From: an uncultured Lachnospiraceae bacterium | GTDB taxonomy: Bacteria > Bacillota > Clostridia > Lachnospirales > Lachnospiraceae | Reading direction: 5' to 3' | Assembly: GCA_946566415.1 (NCBI GenBank) | Contig: CAMNWW010000177.1 | Coordinates: 1 to 5,221 of the forward strand | DNA: 5,221 nucleotides | In this document: positions 5,117 to 5,221 of the stretch, in pieces | How the letters are laid out: every line of letters begins with the position of its first letter | Position numbering within the stretch: the first letter of the stretch is position 1 | The notes under the pieces: model-generated | What the model was told of the DNA's origin: nothing | What the model saw: the letters and a program-made list of their open reading frames with translations, nothing else | Database searches by the model: none | Translations under genes and position numbers: made by a program

Positions 5117-5221
5117 TTATTCTGACCGCAATGCCGCCACCGGGTCGCGTTTAGCCGCCATTCCAGATGGTAGCACAACGCCCAGAAACGGCAGAAAAAC
5201 ACTCAATAAAAAAAGCACGGG
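5117..5221 (-). CDS. FtsX/MacB-type ABC permease, C-terminal fragment
   Basis: Only the last 34 codons and the TAA stop (5119-5117) are in the window; the gene continues past the right edge. The tail reads as a hydrophobic helix (PVLFLLSVFLPFLGVVLPSG) followed by MAAKRDPVAALRSE. The ending P..MAAKRDPVAALR is the typical C-terminus of FtsX-domain permeases of MacB/LolC/BceB-like ABC systems, where the last helix is followed by an A.(K/R).DP(V/I).ALR motif. It is convergent with the regulator gene, 47 bp away. That gap holds no clear terminator, only a weak GTAA/TTAC stem. It belongs to a different transcription unit, and its substrate cannot be inferred from this fragment. Confidence 0.75.
   Translation of the reverse strand, partial: PVLFLLSVFLPFLGVVLPSGMAAKRDPVAALRSE

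Overview
The window looks like a Clostridia genome (Bacillota), plausibly a gut Lachnospiraceae-type organism. The signs are strong GGAGG-type Shine-Dalgarno sites, moderate-GC genes with AT-rich intergenic DNA, tightly packed operons, and a dedicated four-part ECF transporter beside a Crp/Fnr-type regulator. The species is not determined.

From right to left on the minus strand, positions 4044 to 1 form one compact operon. It encodes an ECF substrate-binding S component (3442-4044), the EcfT transmembrane scaffold (2550-3356), two ECF ATPases (1705-2562 and 902-1705), and an MFS permease whose 3' end lies beyond the left edge (1-902). EcfT overlaps the first ATPase by 13 bp, and the last two junctions are TAATG stop/start overlaps, so the genes are probably translationally coupled. 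S, T and two different ATPases together make a complete importer. S captures a small molecule, probably a vitamin or nucleobase-like compound; its identity cannot be read from the sequence. T links S to an ATPase pair, and the pair drives uptake. One ATPase has a degenerate ABC signature, so the pair is probably functionally asymmetric. The MFS protein may move the same or a related compound.

On the plus strand, a Crp/Fnr-family regulator (4374-5069) diverges from the operon. The AT-rich DNA between them contains a perfect palindrome with 12-bp arms and a 2-bp centre (4306-4331), the obvious candidate operator. Its centre is at -41.5 relative to one plausible operon promoter, the class II activator position. 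It also overlaps the -35 of the regulator's best promoter and of an alternative operon promoter, so repression is also possible.

Between the operon promoter and the S gene lies an unusual leader of about 230 nt. It holds a strong hairpin and two tandem 51-bp repeats. Each repeat carries a short hairpin and a Shine-Dalgarno sequence, and a third Shine-Dalgarno copy precedes the repeats. The repeats are in frame with S, so they could instead encode an N-terminal extension. The start used here, 4044, has the best ribosome-binding site.

At the right edge (5117-5221, minus strand) is the C-terminal tail of an FtsX/MacB-type ABC permease, which belongs to a separate, convergent locus.
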